Part shown: piece after piece, positions 13,521-20,925 of the stretch
How the letters are laid out: each line of letters begins with the position of its first letter
Numbering within the stretch: position 1 is the stretch's first letter
NCBI GenBank assembly: GCA_031265635.1
Contig: JAISCK010000015.1
Location: forward strand, 1 to 20,925
Length of the DNA stretch: 20,925 bases
Direction of reading: 5' to 3'
Origin: Spirochaetaceae bacterium
Lineage (GTDB): Bacteria > Spirochaetota > Spirochaetia > Treponematales > Breznakiellaceae
The notes under the pieces: model-generated
Database searches by the model: none
What the model was told of the DNA's origin: nothing
What the model saw: the letters and a program-made list of their open reading frames with translations, nothing else
Translations under genes and position numbers: made by a program

Positions 13521-14669
13521 ATGAAAATAGCTAAACCAGCATTCAGGGTAGCCGCTTTCGCTCTTTTGGGCATTCTCAGCGCGGCGGTCCTTATCTCTAT
13601 TTTTTTCAGGCAGGGAGAAAAGAACGAACCTTTTCTTGCCCCGGTCATTACCGTTAGTCCCCTGCGCGGACGCCTCGAAAAAACCATACGGATTTCCAGC
13701 CAGGTTGAAACAGGCAGGCTCATCACCCTGGTTCCCCGTGCCGGAGGAACCCTTATCTTTCTTGACGCGCAGCCGGGCAAAGAAGTTTCCGAAAACACAA
13801 TTATCGCCCAGGTCGACTCCGCTCCCTATGACCTTGCCTATCTCCAGGCCCAGTCGGCTTTTCTTACCGCCCGTTCAACCTATGAACGGGTGGGCAGCCT
13901 TTACCGGGAACAGGCTGCCACAAGGCAGACTTATGAGGAAGTACGCACTGCCTATGAGGCGGCCAGGGCCCAGTACGAACTTGCCCAGCTCAACCTTGAT
14001 TATACAAAGATACGTTCTCCCCTTAACGGAGTGGTCCTCATGAAACACAGCACCGAAGGGGGCCTTGTGGATTCCCGTACTCCCCTTGCTACCCTGGGCG
14101 ATCTTGCCGACCTCAGGATAAAGGTGGCGGTTCCCGAGCTGCACTACAGGTTATTCGCCGAAACCTGGGAAACCATGCCGGTAAGCATGACCGTGCCCGC
14201 CCTGGAGTCAGGCGAAAGCGGGGTGTCCGGCGCTCAGGCCGCCGGTGGTACTTCCGGCGCTGCCGCTAACGCCGGCGATGGTACTTCCGGCGCCGCGAAA
14301 ACGGAAAGTTTTGTTCTGGAACCTTTAAGCCTTGCCCCGTATGTGTCGCCTGAAAACCGGAGCTTTCTCGTTGAGTACCGGGTTCCCGGCGGCGCGGAAT
14401 TTTCCCTGAGACCCGGCATGTTTGTCAATGTGTCGTTTGTGCTTGAGCGCAGGGAAAACGTGTGCTATCTTCCTTTCAAAGTTATGGCGTCAGGAGACCG
14501 GCTCTGGTACGCCGATGAAAACGGCAAGGCCGGATATATTGAGTTTACCCCCGAATTTTTCAACGATGATTATTTTCAGATTCCCGAAGAACTGGAACAT
14601 AAAACCTTTATCATCGAAGGCCAGCATTTTATTACAGCCGGGCAGGCGCTCAATATACTTGTTCCCTGA
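13521..14669 (+). CDS. RND efflux membrane-fusion protein (HlyD/AcrA type)
   Basis: The 382-residue product begins with one membrane anchor (about 10-29), followed by a lipoyl-like half (RAGGTLIFLDAQPGKEVSE, 73-91), a coiled-coil hairpin (about 104-160), the second lipoyl half (KIRSPLNGVVLMKHSTEG, 163-180) and a beta-barrel domain. It bridges the inner-membrane pump and TolC. A Gly/Ser/Ala-rich, low-complexity insert (about 229-263) with an 11-residue internal repeat (GTSGAA) interrupts the beta-barrel; this is not usual in the family. AAGGAGAAGAGG precedes ATG. It forms an operon with the pump gene, 15 nt downstream. Confidence 0.92.
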   Translation: MKIAKPAFRVAAFALLGILSAAVLISIFFRQGEKNEPFLAPVITVSPLRGRLEKTIRISSQVETGRLITLVPRAGGTLIFLDAQPGKEVSENTIIAQVDSAPYDLAYLQAQSAFLTARSTYERVGSLYREQAATRQTYEEVRTAYEAARAQYELAQLNLDYTKIRSPLNGVVLMKHSTEGGLVDSRTPLATLGDLADLRIKVAVPELHYRLFAETWETMPVSMTVPALESGESGVSGAQAAGGTSGAAANAGDGTSGAAKTESFVLEPLSLAPYVSPENRSFLVEYRVPGGAEFSLRPGMFVNVSFVLERRENVCYLPFKVMASGDRLWYADENGKAGYIEFTPEFFNDDYFQIPEELEHKTFIIEGQHFITAGQALNILVP

Positions 14670-14684
14670 CAGAATGGTGTATAA

Positions 14685-17600
14685 ATGAAAATAGCTGATT
14701 ATGCGATAAAGCATCCCAAAGTCATACTCATGCTGCTCATCGTGCTTCTGGTATTCGGCGTGCTTTCCGCCCTGACCTTGAGACGCAGCCTCATCGCCGA
14801 AATGTCCATGCCCACCATGGCGGTAGTAACTACCTGGCCGGGAGCCGGGCCTGAGGATATTGAAGAAAAAATAACCAAGCCCCTGGAAGATGTTCTTGGC
14901 ACCCTGGAAGGCTTAAAGCGCATGACCTCGATGTCGCGTAACTCGGTTTCCATCATTGAGCTTGAGTTAAGCTACGGTGAAAAGACCGACCAGAGGACGC
15001 CTGAAATACGGGAAAAAATCAACGGCGCCATGATGAACCTCCCCGATGAGCTTGCTTCCCCGCCGGTCATTTCCCAGTACAGTTCATCCCACCTTCCCAT
15101 CATGACCATCATCGTAGATGGTGAAGGAAGCAGGAGCGAACTTTCCGATTACTGCCGTGACGAACTCATTCCCACCCTGTCCCATATCCCCGGCGTTGCC
15201 CAGGTAACCATGAAGGGGGACAGCCGGGATATAGTAGAAATCTCCGCCGATCTCGACCTCCTCAAGGCTGTACAGCTTTCGCTCCTTGATGTGGCCGGAA
15301 CCATTCCGGTTTCCAACCTCACCATACCCGGCGGCGACGGAATCTATCACGACTATAACCTTACTATACGCACCGAGGGCCGTTATGCTTCCCTCGGGGA
15401 TATTGAAGAACAGGCTCTGGCCTACAGGGACGGCAAGTACATCAGAATCAAGGATGTGGCAAAGACAGAGATCAGGGAAGACAGGCAGGATAACTATGTC
15501 ATCGCCGCCGGCAAGGATTCTCTTGCCCTTTCCATACTCAAGCAGGATGACGGGGACAGCCTTGCCATAAGCAGGGAAGTACACCGCATCCTCAGCGCCG
15601 TGGAACAAGACCACCCCGGGGGATTGAACTTTTCCTATATAAAAGACGATGCGGAAAATATATCCTTCTCGCTGAATTCCGTTACCAGCTCGGCAATCAT
15701 GGGCGCTTTTCTCGCAATAGTCATACTTTTTGTGTTCCTCCATAACCGCAATACCACCCTGATGGTAGGCTTCTCGATTCCCCTGTCCATACTCTTTGCC
15801 CTTGTCGGGCTTAAAGTGAAAGGATCAAGCCTCGACCTGGTAACCCTCGGCGGGCTCACCGCTGCCATAGGCATGGTAGTAGACGCCTCGATAGTAATCC
15901 TTGAAATGATACAGCGTCATTTTGATTCGGGCCTTAGCGCCGCCGAAGCCGCCTCAAAGGGAACCGGAGAAGTAGGCGGCGCGGTCGTCGCGTCTACCGC
16001 CACCACGCTGGTTGCCTTTTTCCCCATACTGTTTCTCTCCGGCCTCGCCGGAGTCATACTCAAGGACGTTGCGTGGACCATCATCTTCGCCCTGTTCAGC
16101 TCCCTCCTCGTGGCCATCATCGTGGTTCCCTTTCTCTGCGGCCTCTTTCTCCGCAAGGAAAAAGAGCGGGCTTTCGGCATACGCATCACCCGGACAGTGG
16201 AGAAGATCCTTGAACGCCTTACCGCGCTGTACGAGAAATTTCTAAAGGGCGCTCTTGCCAACCGTAAAACCTTTCTGGCCGGGACAGTGATACTTTTTGC
16301 CATAAGTATTTTTTCGCTGCGCCTTTTGGGTTTTGAATTCCTCGCCCAGACCGACATGGCCGAGATTGAAGTGACCGTCGAGACCCCCGGCGGTTATACC
16401 CTTGAGATGACCAGGGATAAAGTGCTGCTGCTGGATCAGACCATAAGGGAACTGCTGCCCCAGGAATTTGCCGATTCCTATTTTGTGGTCGGCGAGAGCG
16501 GCGCCTTTACCTCCGGGAACGAAAAGAACCGGGCCTACGGAACCCTCAGGCTGACCCGGGTCCGGGACAGGAAACGCCATGTTACGGACATAGTCAACGA
16601 ACTCCAGTACCGCGTCGCCCGCATGATTCCCGACCTCAAGGCTGATTTTTCCAACGGCGGCCTTTCCAATCTGCTCTCCCTGGCAACCGGAGGCGAGGGC
16701 CTTGTCATCAATGTGTACGGCAATGCCATGGATACGGTAATAAGCGGCGCGGAACAGATCAGGCGCTATCTGCTCCTTGACCCCAATGTTTCAAGCGCCG
16801 ATCTTGACATACGCTTTGACCAGCAGGAAATGAGCGCCCGCCTCATTCACCAGAACCTGAGCCTGCTCGGCCTTTCTTCCCGCGAGGCGGCCATGATGAA
16901 CCGCATCATTTTTAACGGCGTCAATCTCGGATCGTTTCGCGCTCCTGACGGAACGAATTATCCCATAGAACTCAGGACTTCCCTCAGCGGCAGCAGGATT
17001 CCGCAGGATATACTCTATTCGCTGGGCCTTACCACCCCGCAGGGCGCCCAGGTATCCTTTGCCAACTTTGCCGAGCTTGAAACCGGATCGGCCCTTTCCC
17101 AGATCAACCACCGGAACAAATTACGGTCAATCTCGATCAAGGCCGCCCTCAAGGACCCCAATGTACGGGAAAGTTCCCGGCTCGTTGCCGAGACCATCAA
17201 GAAAGAAGGACTCGTGCCCGGCGCAAGCTGGGAATTCGGCGGCAGCGCGGCTGAGATGTTTTCGTCCTTCGGCTCACTGTTTATCGTGCTGGCCATGGCG
17301 GTTTTTCTGGTGTACGCGGTAATGGTCCTTCAATTTGAACGCTTTATCCAGCCTCTTCTGGTTATGTCGTCCATACCCTTTACCATGATAGGCATTACCG
17401 GCGGACTCCTGCTGTTCGGCTCATCGCTGAACATCGTTTCCCTCCTGGGCATCATTGCCCTTGCCGGAGTGGTAGTCAATAACGCCATAGTGCTTATTGA
17501 CTACACAAACCTTTTGCGGACCCAGTACAAGATGCCGCTGGAAGAAGCGGTAATTGCCGGAGCTCTGAGCCGCCTGAAACCCATATTGATGACCACCTTG

Positions 17601-17780
17601 ACAACCCTGCTGGGCGTAATCCCCCTGGCTGTAGGAGGCGGCGAAGGCGCCGAGATTTACGCCCCCCTGGGACAGAGCATTTTCGGCGGGCTTTTCAGTT
17701 CAACCTTTATTACGCTGTTCTTCATTCCCGTAGTGTACCTTATTTTTGAAAGGTATCTGGAGAGAAAGAAGAAGAAATGA
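14685..17780 (+). CDS. RND-superfamily efflux pump (AcrB/HAE1-like)
   Basis: The 1031-residue product has the standard RND layout: TM1 at about 13-32, a large periplasmic loop, TM2-6 (about 335-500), TM7, a second periplasmic loop, and TM8-12. The proton-relay motif in TM4 is GMVVDASIVILE with Asp400; the neighbouring position, Asp408 in AcrB, is Ala401. In TM10 the AcrB Lys940 position is Asn932 (VVNNAIVLID). Such changes are seen in several anaerobe RND branches. The protein exports hydrophobic compounds by proton or sodium antiport with the fusion protein and TolC. Start ATG has only a weak ribosome site, so translation is probably coupled to the upstream gene. Confidence 0.95.
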   Translation: MKIADYAIKHPKVILMLLIVLLVFGVLSALTLRRSLIAEMSMPTMAVVTTWPGAGPEDIEEKITKPLEDVLGTLEGLKRMTSMSRNSVSIIELELSYGEKTDQRTPEIREKINGAMMNLPDELASPPVISQYSSSHLPIMTIIVDGEGSRSELSDYCRDELIPTLSHIPGVAQVTMKGDSRDIVEISADLDLLKAVQLSLLDVAGTIPVSNLTIPGGDGIYHDYNLTIRTEGRYASLGDIEEQALAYRDGKYIRIKDVAKTEIREDRQDNYVIAAGKDSLALSILKQDDGDSLAISREVHRILSAVEQDHPGGLNFSYIKDDAENISFSLNSVTSSAIMGAFLAIVILFVFLHNRNTTLMVGFSIPLSILFALVGLKVKGSSLDLVTLGGLTAAIGMVVDASIVILEMIQRHFDSGLSAAEAASKGTGEVGGAVVASTATTLVAFFPILFLSGLAGVILKDVAWTIIFALFSSLLVAIIVVPFLCGLFLRKEKERAFGIRITRTVEKILERLTALYEKFLKGALANRKTFLAGTVILFAISIFSLRLLGFEFLAQTDMAEIEVTVETPGGYTLEMTRDKVLLLDQTIRELLPQEFADSYFVVGESGAFTSGNEKNRAYGTLRLTRVRDRKRHVTDIVNELQYRVARMIPDLKADFSNGGLSNLLSLATGGEGLVINVYGNAMDTVISGAEQIRRYLLLDPNVSSADLDIRFDQQEMSARLIHQNLSLLGLSSREAAMMNRIIFNGVNLGSFRAPDGTNYPIELRTSLSGSRIPQDILYSLGLTTPQGAQVSFANFAELETGSALSQINHRNKLRSISIKAALKDPNVRESSRLVAETIKKEGLVPGASWEFGGSAAEMFSSFGSLFIVLAMAVFLVYAVMVLQFERFIQPLLVMSSIPFTMIGITGGLLLFGSSLNIVSLLGIIALAGVVVNNAIVLIDYTNLLRTQYKMPLEEAVIAGALSRLKPILMTTLTTLLGVIPLAVGGGEGAEIYAPLGQSIFGGLFSSTFITLFFIPVVYLIFERYLERKKKK

Positions 17781-17813
17781 ACTTGATAGTATTCGAAGTT
17801 TGGGCCGTGTTTT

Positions 17814-18023
17814 TTATCTCCACATTATTTTTATCGTCTTTTCATTTGTAACACAATCTGATAAATACATGTTTATTAGATTTTGATACTTTATTCCTGT
17901 ATCTTCCGCCTGTTTTTTAAAATATTCTATTGTGTCCGTGTCTATTCTTATGGTTATTTGTTTCCGTAGTTTTTTAATGTACGGATTAGGTTTTGCCTTC
18001 GAAAAATCATATTCTGTCCTCAT
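17814..18023 (-). CDS. BrnA-type antitoxin
   Basis: A 69-residue protein with MRTEYDFSKAKPNPYIKKL, then KQITIRIDTDTIEYFKKQAEDTGIKYQ split around Thr-Glu, and LINMYLSDCV, the ribbon-helix-helix-like fold of BrnA/CopG-type antitoxins. Start ATG 18023 has GGAGG eight nt upstream and comes one nucleotide after the stop of the toxin frame; upstream in-frame ATGs (18053, 18038) lie inside the toxin. It should bind and neutralise BrnT and repress the shared promoter at 18303-18331. The gene is AT-rich, unlike the efflux operon it converges on, which suggests horizontal gain. Confidence 0.85.
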   Translation of the reverse strand: MRTEYDFSKAKPNPYIKKLRKQITIRIDTDTIEYFKKQAEDTGIKYQNLINMYLSDCVTNEKTIKIMWR

Positions 18024-18024
18024 T

Positions 18025-18303
18025 TCAACTGCCTCCATATTGTTTCTTCTCATTTTGTGTTGCCTTCCTTGCGGAAGATATCCTTATTTGTTCTTCCTTT
18101 TCCTTATAACAATGACATACGATCAATAAATTTAACATCTTGCTTAATCCTAAAATAATAAAACGATCTTCTTCTTTTGAATGATCCGGATCAAAAATTA
18201 TTTTTGCGTTTGGATCATAAAACACCGTTTTTGCTTCTTCAAAAGAAATATTATGGGATTTTATGTTCTTTTGGTTTTTATCTTCATCCCATCCATATTT
18301 ACA
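18025..18303 (-). CDS. BrnT-type ribonuclease toxin frame without a usable start codon
   Basis: From 18303 the frame encodes a complete BrnT: YGWDEDKNQKNIKSHNISF, EEAKTVFYDP, then DPDHSKEEDRFIILG, a central strand and the C-terminal IRISSARKA. These include the His/Glu of the N-terminal segment and the Arg of SARKA linked to activity in the family. However, an in-frame TAA comes just before the TGT at 18303 and there is no ATG, GTG or TTG until GTG 18225, which would cut off the first 26 residues. ATG codons at 18304 and 18296 are in other frames. A one-base indel at the start may have silenced the toxin. The stop overlaps the antitoxin's ribosome-site region. Confidence 0.75.
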   Translation of the reverse strand, partial: CKYGWDEDKNQKNIKSHNISFEEAKTVFYDPNAKIIFDPDHSKEEDRFIILGLSKMLNLLIVCHCYKEKEEQIRISSARKATQNEKKQYGGS

Positions 18304-18331
18304 TTATAATTATGTTATAGTTGTTTGTCAA
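18303..18331 (-). promoter_or_regulatory. Perfect-consensus promoter of the brnTA module
   Basis: On the minus strand TTGACA (18331-18326), 17-nt spacer, TATAAT (18308-18303). Both boxes match the sigma-70 consensus exactly. The predicted start (about 18296) coincides with an ATG that opens an 11-codon frame, not the toxin frame. Confidence 0.85.
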
Positions 18332-18377
18332 TAGATTTTTCAAAAAAATTTTATCTTTTTTATATTTTCAACTAATT

Positions 18378-18910
18378 TTAGGCCCAAATTTCGCCTAGCG
18401 CCGTATACACGCTCTTTACGATGCTTTTCCCCGCGTCCGTTACCCGGCCGGCCGGTTCCGCCGGCAGCTCCTCGCGGCAGCTTTTCTTGATAGGTTCCTG
18501 GATGCTCCGGTCCGTCATCCCCAAGGAATACCTCGAGATAACCCGGCCGTTAAACCGGGGTACTCGTTTTTGATAGTTCGGCAGCTGCTGCGGCGCGGAG
18601 GCCCCCTCCGGTCCCGGAGTATTGGTGCGGCCGTCTCCTGGCTTTCGGTGAGCACGGTTTTTCCGCTGCATCCGTTCCGGCTGTCCCCCGAATTATCCCC
18701 CGCGTTGCCGCGCTTCCGGCAACCCGGATGTCCGTCCATCCCGGCCTCAAGCACCCGTTGTAAAAGCCTTCCGGTAAGCTGCTTTACCGGCCCGTCCTGT
18801 CCGGGGACTTCTTCCCGGGTCAGACCCTTAAAGTCGATCTGGTCCAGTACCAGGCCCCCTTGGTCCTGCTCTTTCTTCTCCCGCTCGGCCGTAAGTTCTC
18901 CCTCCGGTAT
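18378..18910 (-). pseudogene. IS256-family transposase fragment (frameshifted, truncated)
   Basis: Two minus-strand frames together read as the N-terminal part of an IS256 (mutator-type) transposase. The upstream frame carries LDQIDFKGLTREEVPGQ, then QLTGRLLQRVLEAGMD, SRNGCSGKTV and an RDRRG. The other frame carries PNYQKRVPRFNGRVISRYSLG, then MTDRSIQEP and GRVTDA. A frameshift lies near 18600 and the product stops at 18378 after about 175 of the usual 400 residues, so the catalytic core is missing. No canonical start codon is seen in the first frame; ATA stands at 18908-18910 just after an in-frame stop. It is non-functional. It sits next to an IS630-type remnant. Confidence 0.75.
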
Positions 18911-18928
18911 CCTGCCGGCTTACGGCCG

Positions 18929-18953
18929 TTAACACAAACTTTTTTACAGGCCC
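18929..18953 (-). repeat. Likely terminal inverted repeat of the IS256 remnant
   Basis: On the minus strand it reads GGGCCTGTAAAAAAGTTTGT followed by GTTAA, the G/C-start plus TGT-A-run-TTTGTGT pattern I associate with IS256-family ends. It lies about 20 nt outside the transposase frame. Just outside it is a small hairpin, GAACC/GGTTC with loop AAA (18955-18967). The partner end was not found. Confidence 0.45.
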
Positions 18954-18994
18954 TGAACCAAAGGTTCGTTGGTGATTTTTCTTTTTCTAATCAT

Positions 18995-19513
18995 TCATAT
19001 CCGGTTGTTTAGTCCGATCAACCTACTAGAACCCGGCTCCGCCCTGCAGCCATGGTTTAATTTCGTTTTTTTTAATAGGTTGCGAATCCCGTTGTCGGAG
19101 ATGCTGTCCAGGATTCCTAATTCCACCACTTTGTCGGCCAACAGCTGCAGGGTCCACCGGCTTCGTCCCTCCGGGGGTTCGCCGCAGGCCAGGGCGGCGA
19201 TCTTCGCTTCCGCCTCTCCGTTTATCTTTATTACCGGAGGAACCAGCCGCCGCTTCCGTTCCAGGGCCGCGTCGAAGCCTTCCTCCGCAAAGCGTTTCCG
19301 CAGATTCCCAATAGACCGTATATTGGACCCGCAGGCTGCCGCTATCGTTCTATCGGTCCGCGATTCGTTGGCGGGTATTTCATCCAGCGCAAGTAATATC
19401 TGGGCATGACGTATCCGGTACCCGGCGGTATGTCCCTTTTGGATCAGTTTTTTTAAGGCCGCCCGTTCTTCTCCGGTTAAGATTACCCGGTATTTGATAT
19501 TCGGTTTCAGCAT
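18995..19513 (-). pseudogene. IS630-family transposase, 3'-truncated
   Basis: From ATG 19513 (GGAGGGGG four nt upstream) the 172-residue frame encodes the N-terminal helix-turn-helix half of an IS630-type transposase: YRVILTGEERAALKKLI, RHAQILLALDE, TDRTIAAACGSNIRSI, RKRFAEEGFDAALERKRR and GRSRWTLQLLADKVVELG. The DDE catalytic domain is absent. At an A8 run (minus strand, 19073-19066) a shift of one base would continue as NEIKPWLQ, the usual family sequence, but that frame stops seven codons later at GGAGF. The element is therefore truncated at about 19040 and inactive. Confidence 0.8.
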
Positions 19514-19652
19514 AGTTCCCCCTCCTGTAAATATCGGAAGGAACCGCTGCCATGATAAGCATATTAAGACTTCGAGGAGCACTCGTAAAAGGACCCAAGG
19601 AAGGGTATACGTTTTTTGGGGGAAAAGGAAAGCTGTCTCCTATTTGGGCGCA

Positions 19653-19805
19653 TTCCCCGCCTCCGGCGGGGAACCGGGCTATCCGCTCCAATTTTTGCTC
19701 CGCAAAAATTCCGCTCCTATCCCTTGCGCGGGCGAAAGCCTTCGGCTTTCGCCTCTCCAAAACCGCGAAGCGGTTTTGATTTTGCGGGGTTTGGGGCGGA
19801 GCCCC
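19653..19805. repeat. Array of five hairpins with 3-nt loops
   Basis: Five perfect inverted repeats follow in 153 nt: TTCCCCGCC/GGCGGGGAA loop TCC (19653-19673); AATTTTTGC/GCAAAAATT loop TCC (19690-19710); GGCGAAAGCC/GGCTTTCGCC loop TTC (19731-19753); CAAAACCGC/GCGGTTTTG loop GAA (19758-19778); GGGGC/GCCCC loop GGA (19793-19805). Stem sequences differ but loop size is constant, and the first loops are the complements of the last two. No gene is credible here; the stretch 19583-19893 holds nothing else I can name apart from G/C runs at 19805-19855. An RNA or single-strand DNA structural role, or a mobile-element end, is possible. Confidence 0.7.
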
Positions 19806-19893
19806 GGAGCCGGGGGTCGGCCGGGACGCCGCGCGGCCGGGCCGGGGGGGAAGGCTTTCCCCCTCATGATTCCGAACGGCACGGTCTTGGCCG

Positions 19894-20925
19894 CTATTTT
19901 TTTCCCGAGTGCAGGGTGAATTCCATTTCTTTCTGGAACTGCTTAATCAGCTTGTACCAGAGATTTTTTTTCTTGGTGATCACCTTGCTCCGCCGGCCCA
20001 TGGTCTTTAGCTTGTTGTAAATAACGACGCTGTTTTTCGCTACCTGCCAGGCCTTAAAGTTATTGCCGGGGAAAATTTCCGCGGCCCTTTCCTCAATCTG
20101 TTCGTCAATGGCGGCTTCGTAGACGCTCAGCAGCCGGGTGTAGTTGGCGTTTACCCCCTTAAGGTAATCCAGTATCAGGCGGTCGTATTGGGGGACCTGT
20201 TCGGCCAGGGCGATAAGTTCCTGGAGAATCTCCACGGCGCTGTGGTAATCTTCCTCCATTAGATAAGCCTTGGAAGCGCTGCGGCAGAGCTGCACCATGG
20301 ATTCGTTGGTCAGGGTCTGCATTCCCCGCACCGGCTGGGGGGGAACCACGTTAAAGTTGGGCATAGACTGAGCCGTTCGAATCAACAGATCCATGAGGTC
20401 CGTAAAGATCCGCTGCTCCCACAGATTATCCCGGATGGAACCAAAAAGTTTTTGAAGGGCCTCCGATATTTTTTCTTTGTAACGATCCTGGGGATTAAAA
20501 ACCACCTCGCAGGAGGGAAGCATAACCCCTTTGAATTCAATCTGTCCGGTGTCAAAAAAGTAGATCCGGCTGTTTTTATAGAGCAGGCTTTTTTCGGTCT
20601 GATTTTCCTTAAGGTAGTTCATCTGGACCTGTTTGCTCACCATGATCCGGGATTCCCGGGGGGAAAGCTCATTGGCCCTGGTTTGGAGCCGGGCCCCGGA
20701 GTTGAGCAAAAAGCCGGAAAGCTCCCCCTGCTCGGTAAAAATTAGGGGGCTGGTAGTATTCCCGCCGGTTATCCCCGCGGAGATCTTAAAGACCGGCAGG
20801 TTGCTCGCCTCGTCCCCCACCCGCTTGTTGGAAACCGCCGGATCGTCCACCACGCTGGTCTTGGAAAAATAGTCGATAATGCTCAAGGCCGCCGTCAGGG
20901 CGTCGGTGGCGGCCGCGGAGATGAT
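19894..20925 (-). CDS. Unrecognised protein, 5' end beyond the window
   Basis: The frame is open from the right edge (codon 20925-20923) to TAG at 19894, giving 343 residues without a start; an internal TTG at 20886 is unlikely to be the true start because the residues before it (AAATDALTAALS) read as ordinary coding sequence. The protein is soluble-looking, with no membrane segment. The first part is strand-like (VFKISAGITGG, PLIFTEQGELSGFLL) and the second part mostly helical, with AYLMEEDYHSAVEILQELIA and an AAIDEQIEERAAEIFPG stretch resembling TPR-like hairpins, and a basic Lys-rich tail. I cannot assign a family. Confidence 0.75.
   Translation of the reverse strand: MISAAATDALTAALSIIDYFSKTSVVDDPAVSNKRVGDEASNLPVFKISAGITGGNTTSPLIFTEQGELSGFLLNSGARLQTRANELSPRESRIMVSKQVQMNYLKENQTEKSLLYKNSRIYFFDTGQIEFKGVMLPSCEVVFNPQDRYKEKISEALQKLFGSIRDNLWEQRIFTDLMDLLIRTAQSMPNFNVVPPQPVRGMQTLTNESMVQLCRSASKAYLMEEDYHSAVEILQELIALAEQVPQYDRLILDYLKGVNANYTRLLSVYEAAIDEQIEERAAEIFPGNNFKAWQVAKNSVVIYNKLKTMGRRSKVITKKKNLWYKLIKQFQKEMEFTLHSGKK

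Noticed and set aside
18570..18932. 120-codon plus-strand frame
   Set aside because: It is antisense to the IS256 transposase remnant, whose motifs are clear on the minus strand; the plus-strand product is Ser/Pro/Arg-rich filler.
19494..20020. Several long overlapping plus-strand open frames
   Set aside because: The region is GC-rich and all frames are open by composition. The frames overlap each other, run across the hairpin array and antisense to the real gene at 19894-20925, and none has a convincing ribosome site or protein character.
1..20925. CRISPR array, rRNA, riboswitch
   Set aside because: No regularly spaced identical repeats, no rRNA-like segments and no recognisable riboswitch core were seen; the hairpin array at 19653-19805 has unrelated stems and so is not a CRISPR.

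Overview
The window looks like a chromosomal segment of a spirochete, most likely a Treponema of the termite-gut type. This rests on lipoprotein and small beta-barrel genes with AAQ/SAQ signal-peptide ends, a DUF2259-type secreted protein, VanH-like and VanY-like enzymes, BrnT/BrnA toxin-antitoxin modules and moderately GC-rich coding DNA broken by AT-rich accessory patches. The assignment is inferred from protein character, not from any search.

Layout. 1-102 is the 3' end of a MiaB/RimO-type methylthiotransferase (TRAM domain). 288-1866 (minus) is a three-gene operon of small outer-membrane beta-barrel proteins, two of them recent tandem duplicates, with a strong promoter at 1910-1938 and a bidirectional terminator at 221-248. 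2075-3909 (plus) is a cyclic-nucleotide-binding regulator, a STAS-domain protein and a VanY-like D,D-carboxypeptidase lipoprotein. 3941-7593 holds a MATE transporter, an unrecognised 147-residue protein, a DUF2259 protein and a multi-pass membrane protein. 7616-9236 (minus) is a VanH-like D-lactate dehydrogenase followed by a dolichol/phytol-kinase-like membrane enzyme.

9350-11330 is accessory. It has a tRNA-Val(CAC) whose 3' end is duplicated 1 kb downstream, bracketing an AT-rich lipoprotein gene. Then come a BrnA-like antitoxin and a small ORF that reads as the N-terminus of a BrnT toxin fused to BrnA-like sequence, with 25-bp palindromic repeats on both sides. 11352-17780 is a divergent efflux locus: TolC plus an outer-membrane protein on the minus strand, membrane-fusion protein plus RND pump on the plus strand. 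17814-18331 (minus) is an AT-rich BrnT-BrnA module with a consensus promoter and a toxin frame that lacks a usable start codon. 18378-19513 is an insertion-sequence graveyard (IS256 and IS630 remnants). 19653-19805 is an array of five hairpins that all have 3-nt loops. 19894-20925 is an unrecognised protein running off the right edge.

The most unusual signals are: the tRNA 3'-end duplication; the BrnT/BrnA fusion with its palindromic repeats; the brnT frame with no start; several strong promoters whose -10 box ends only 5-17 nt before the start codon with no Shine-Dalgarno sequence (candidate leaderless or near-leaderless mRNAs); and the hairpin array.
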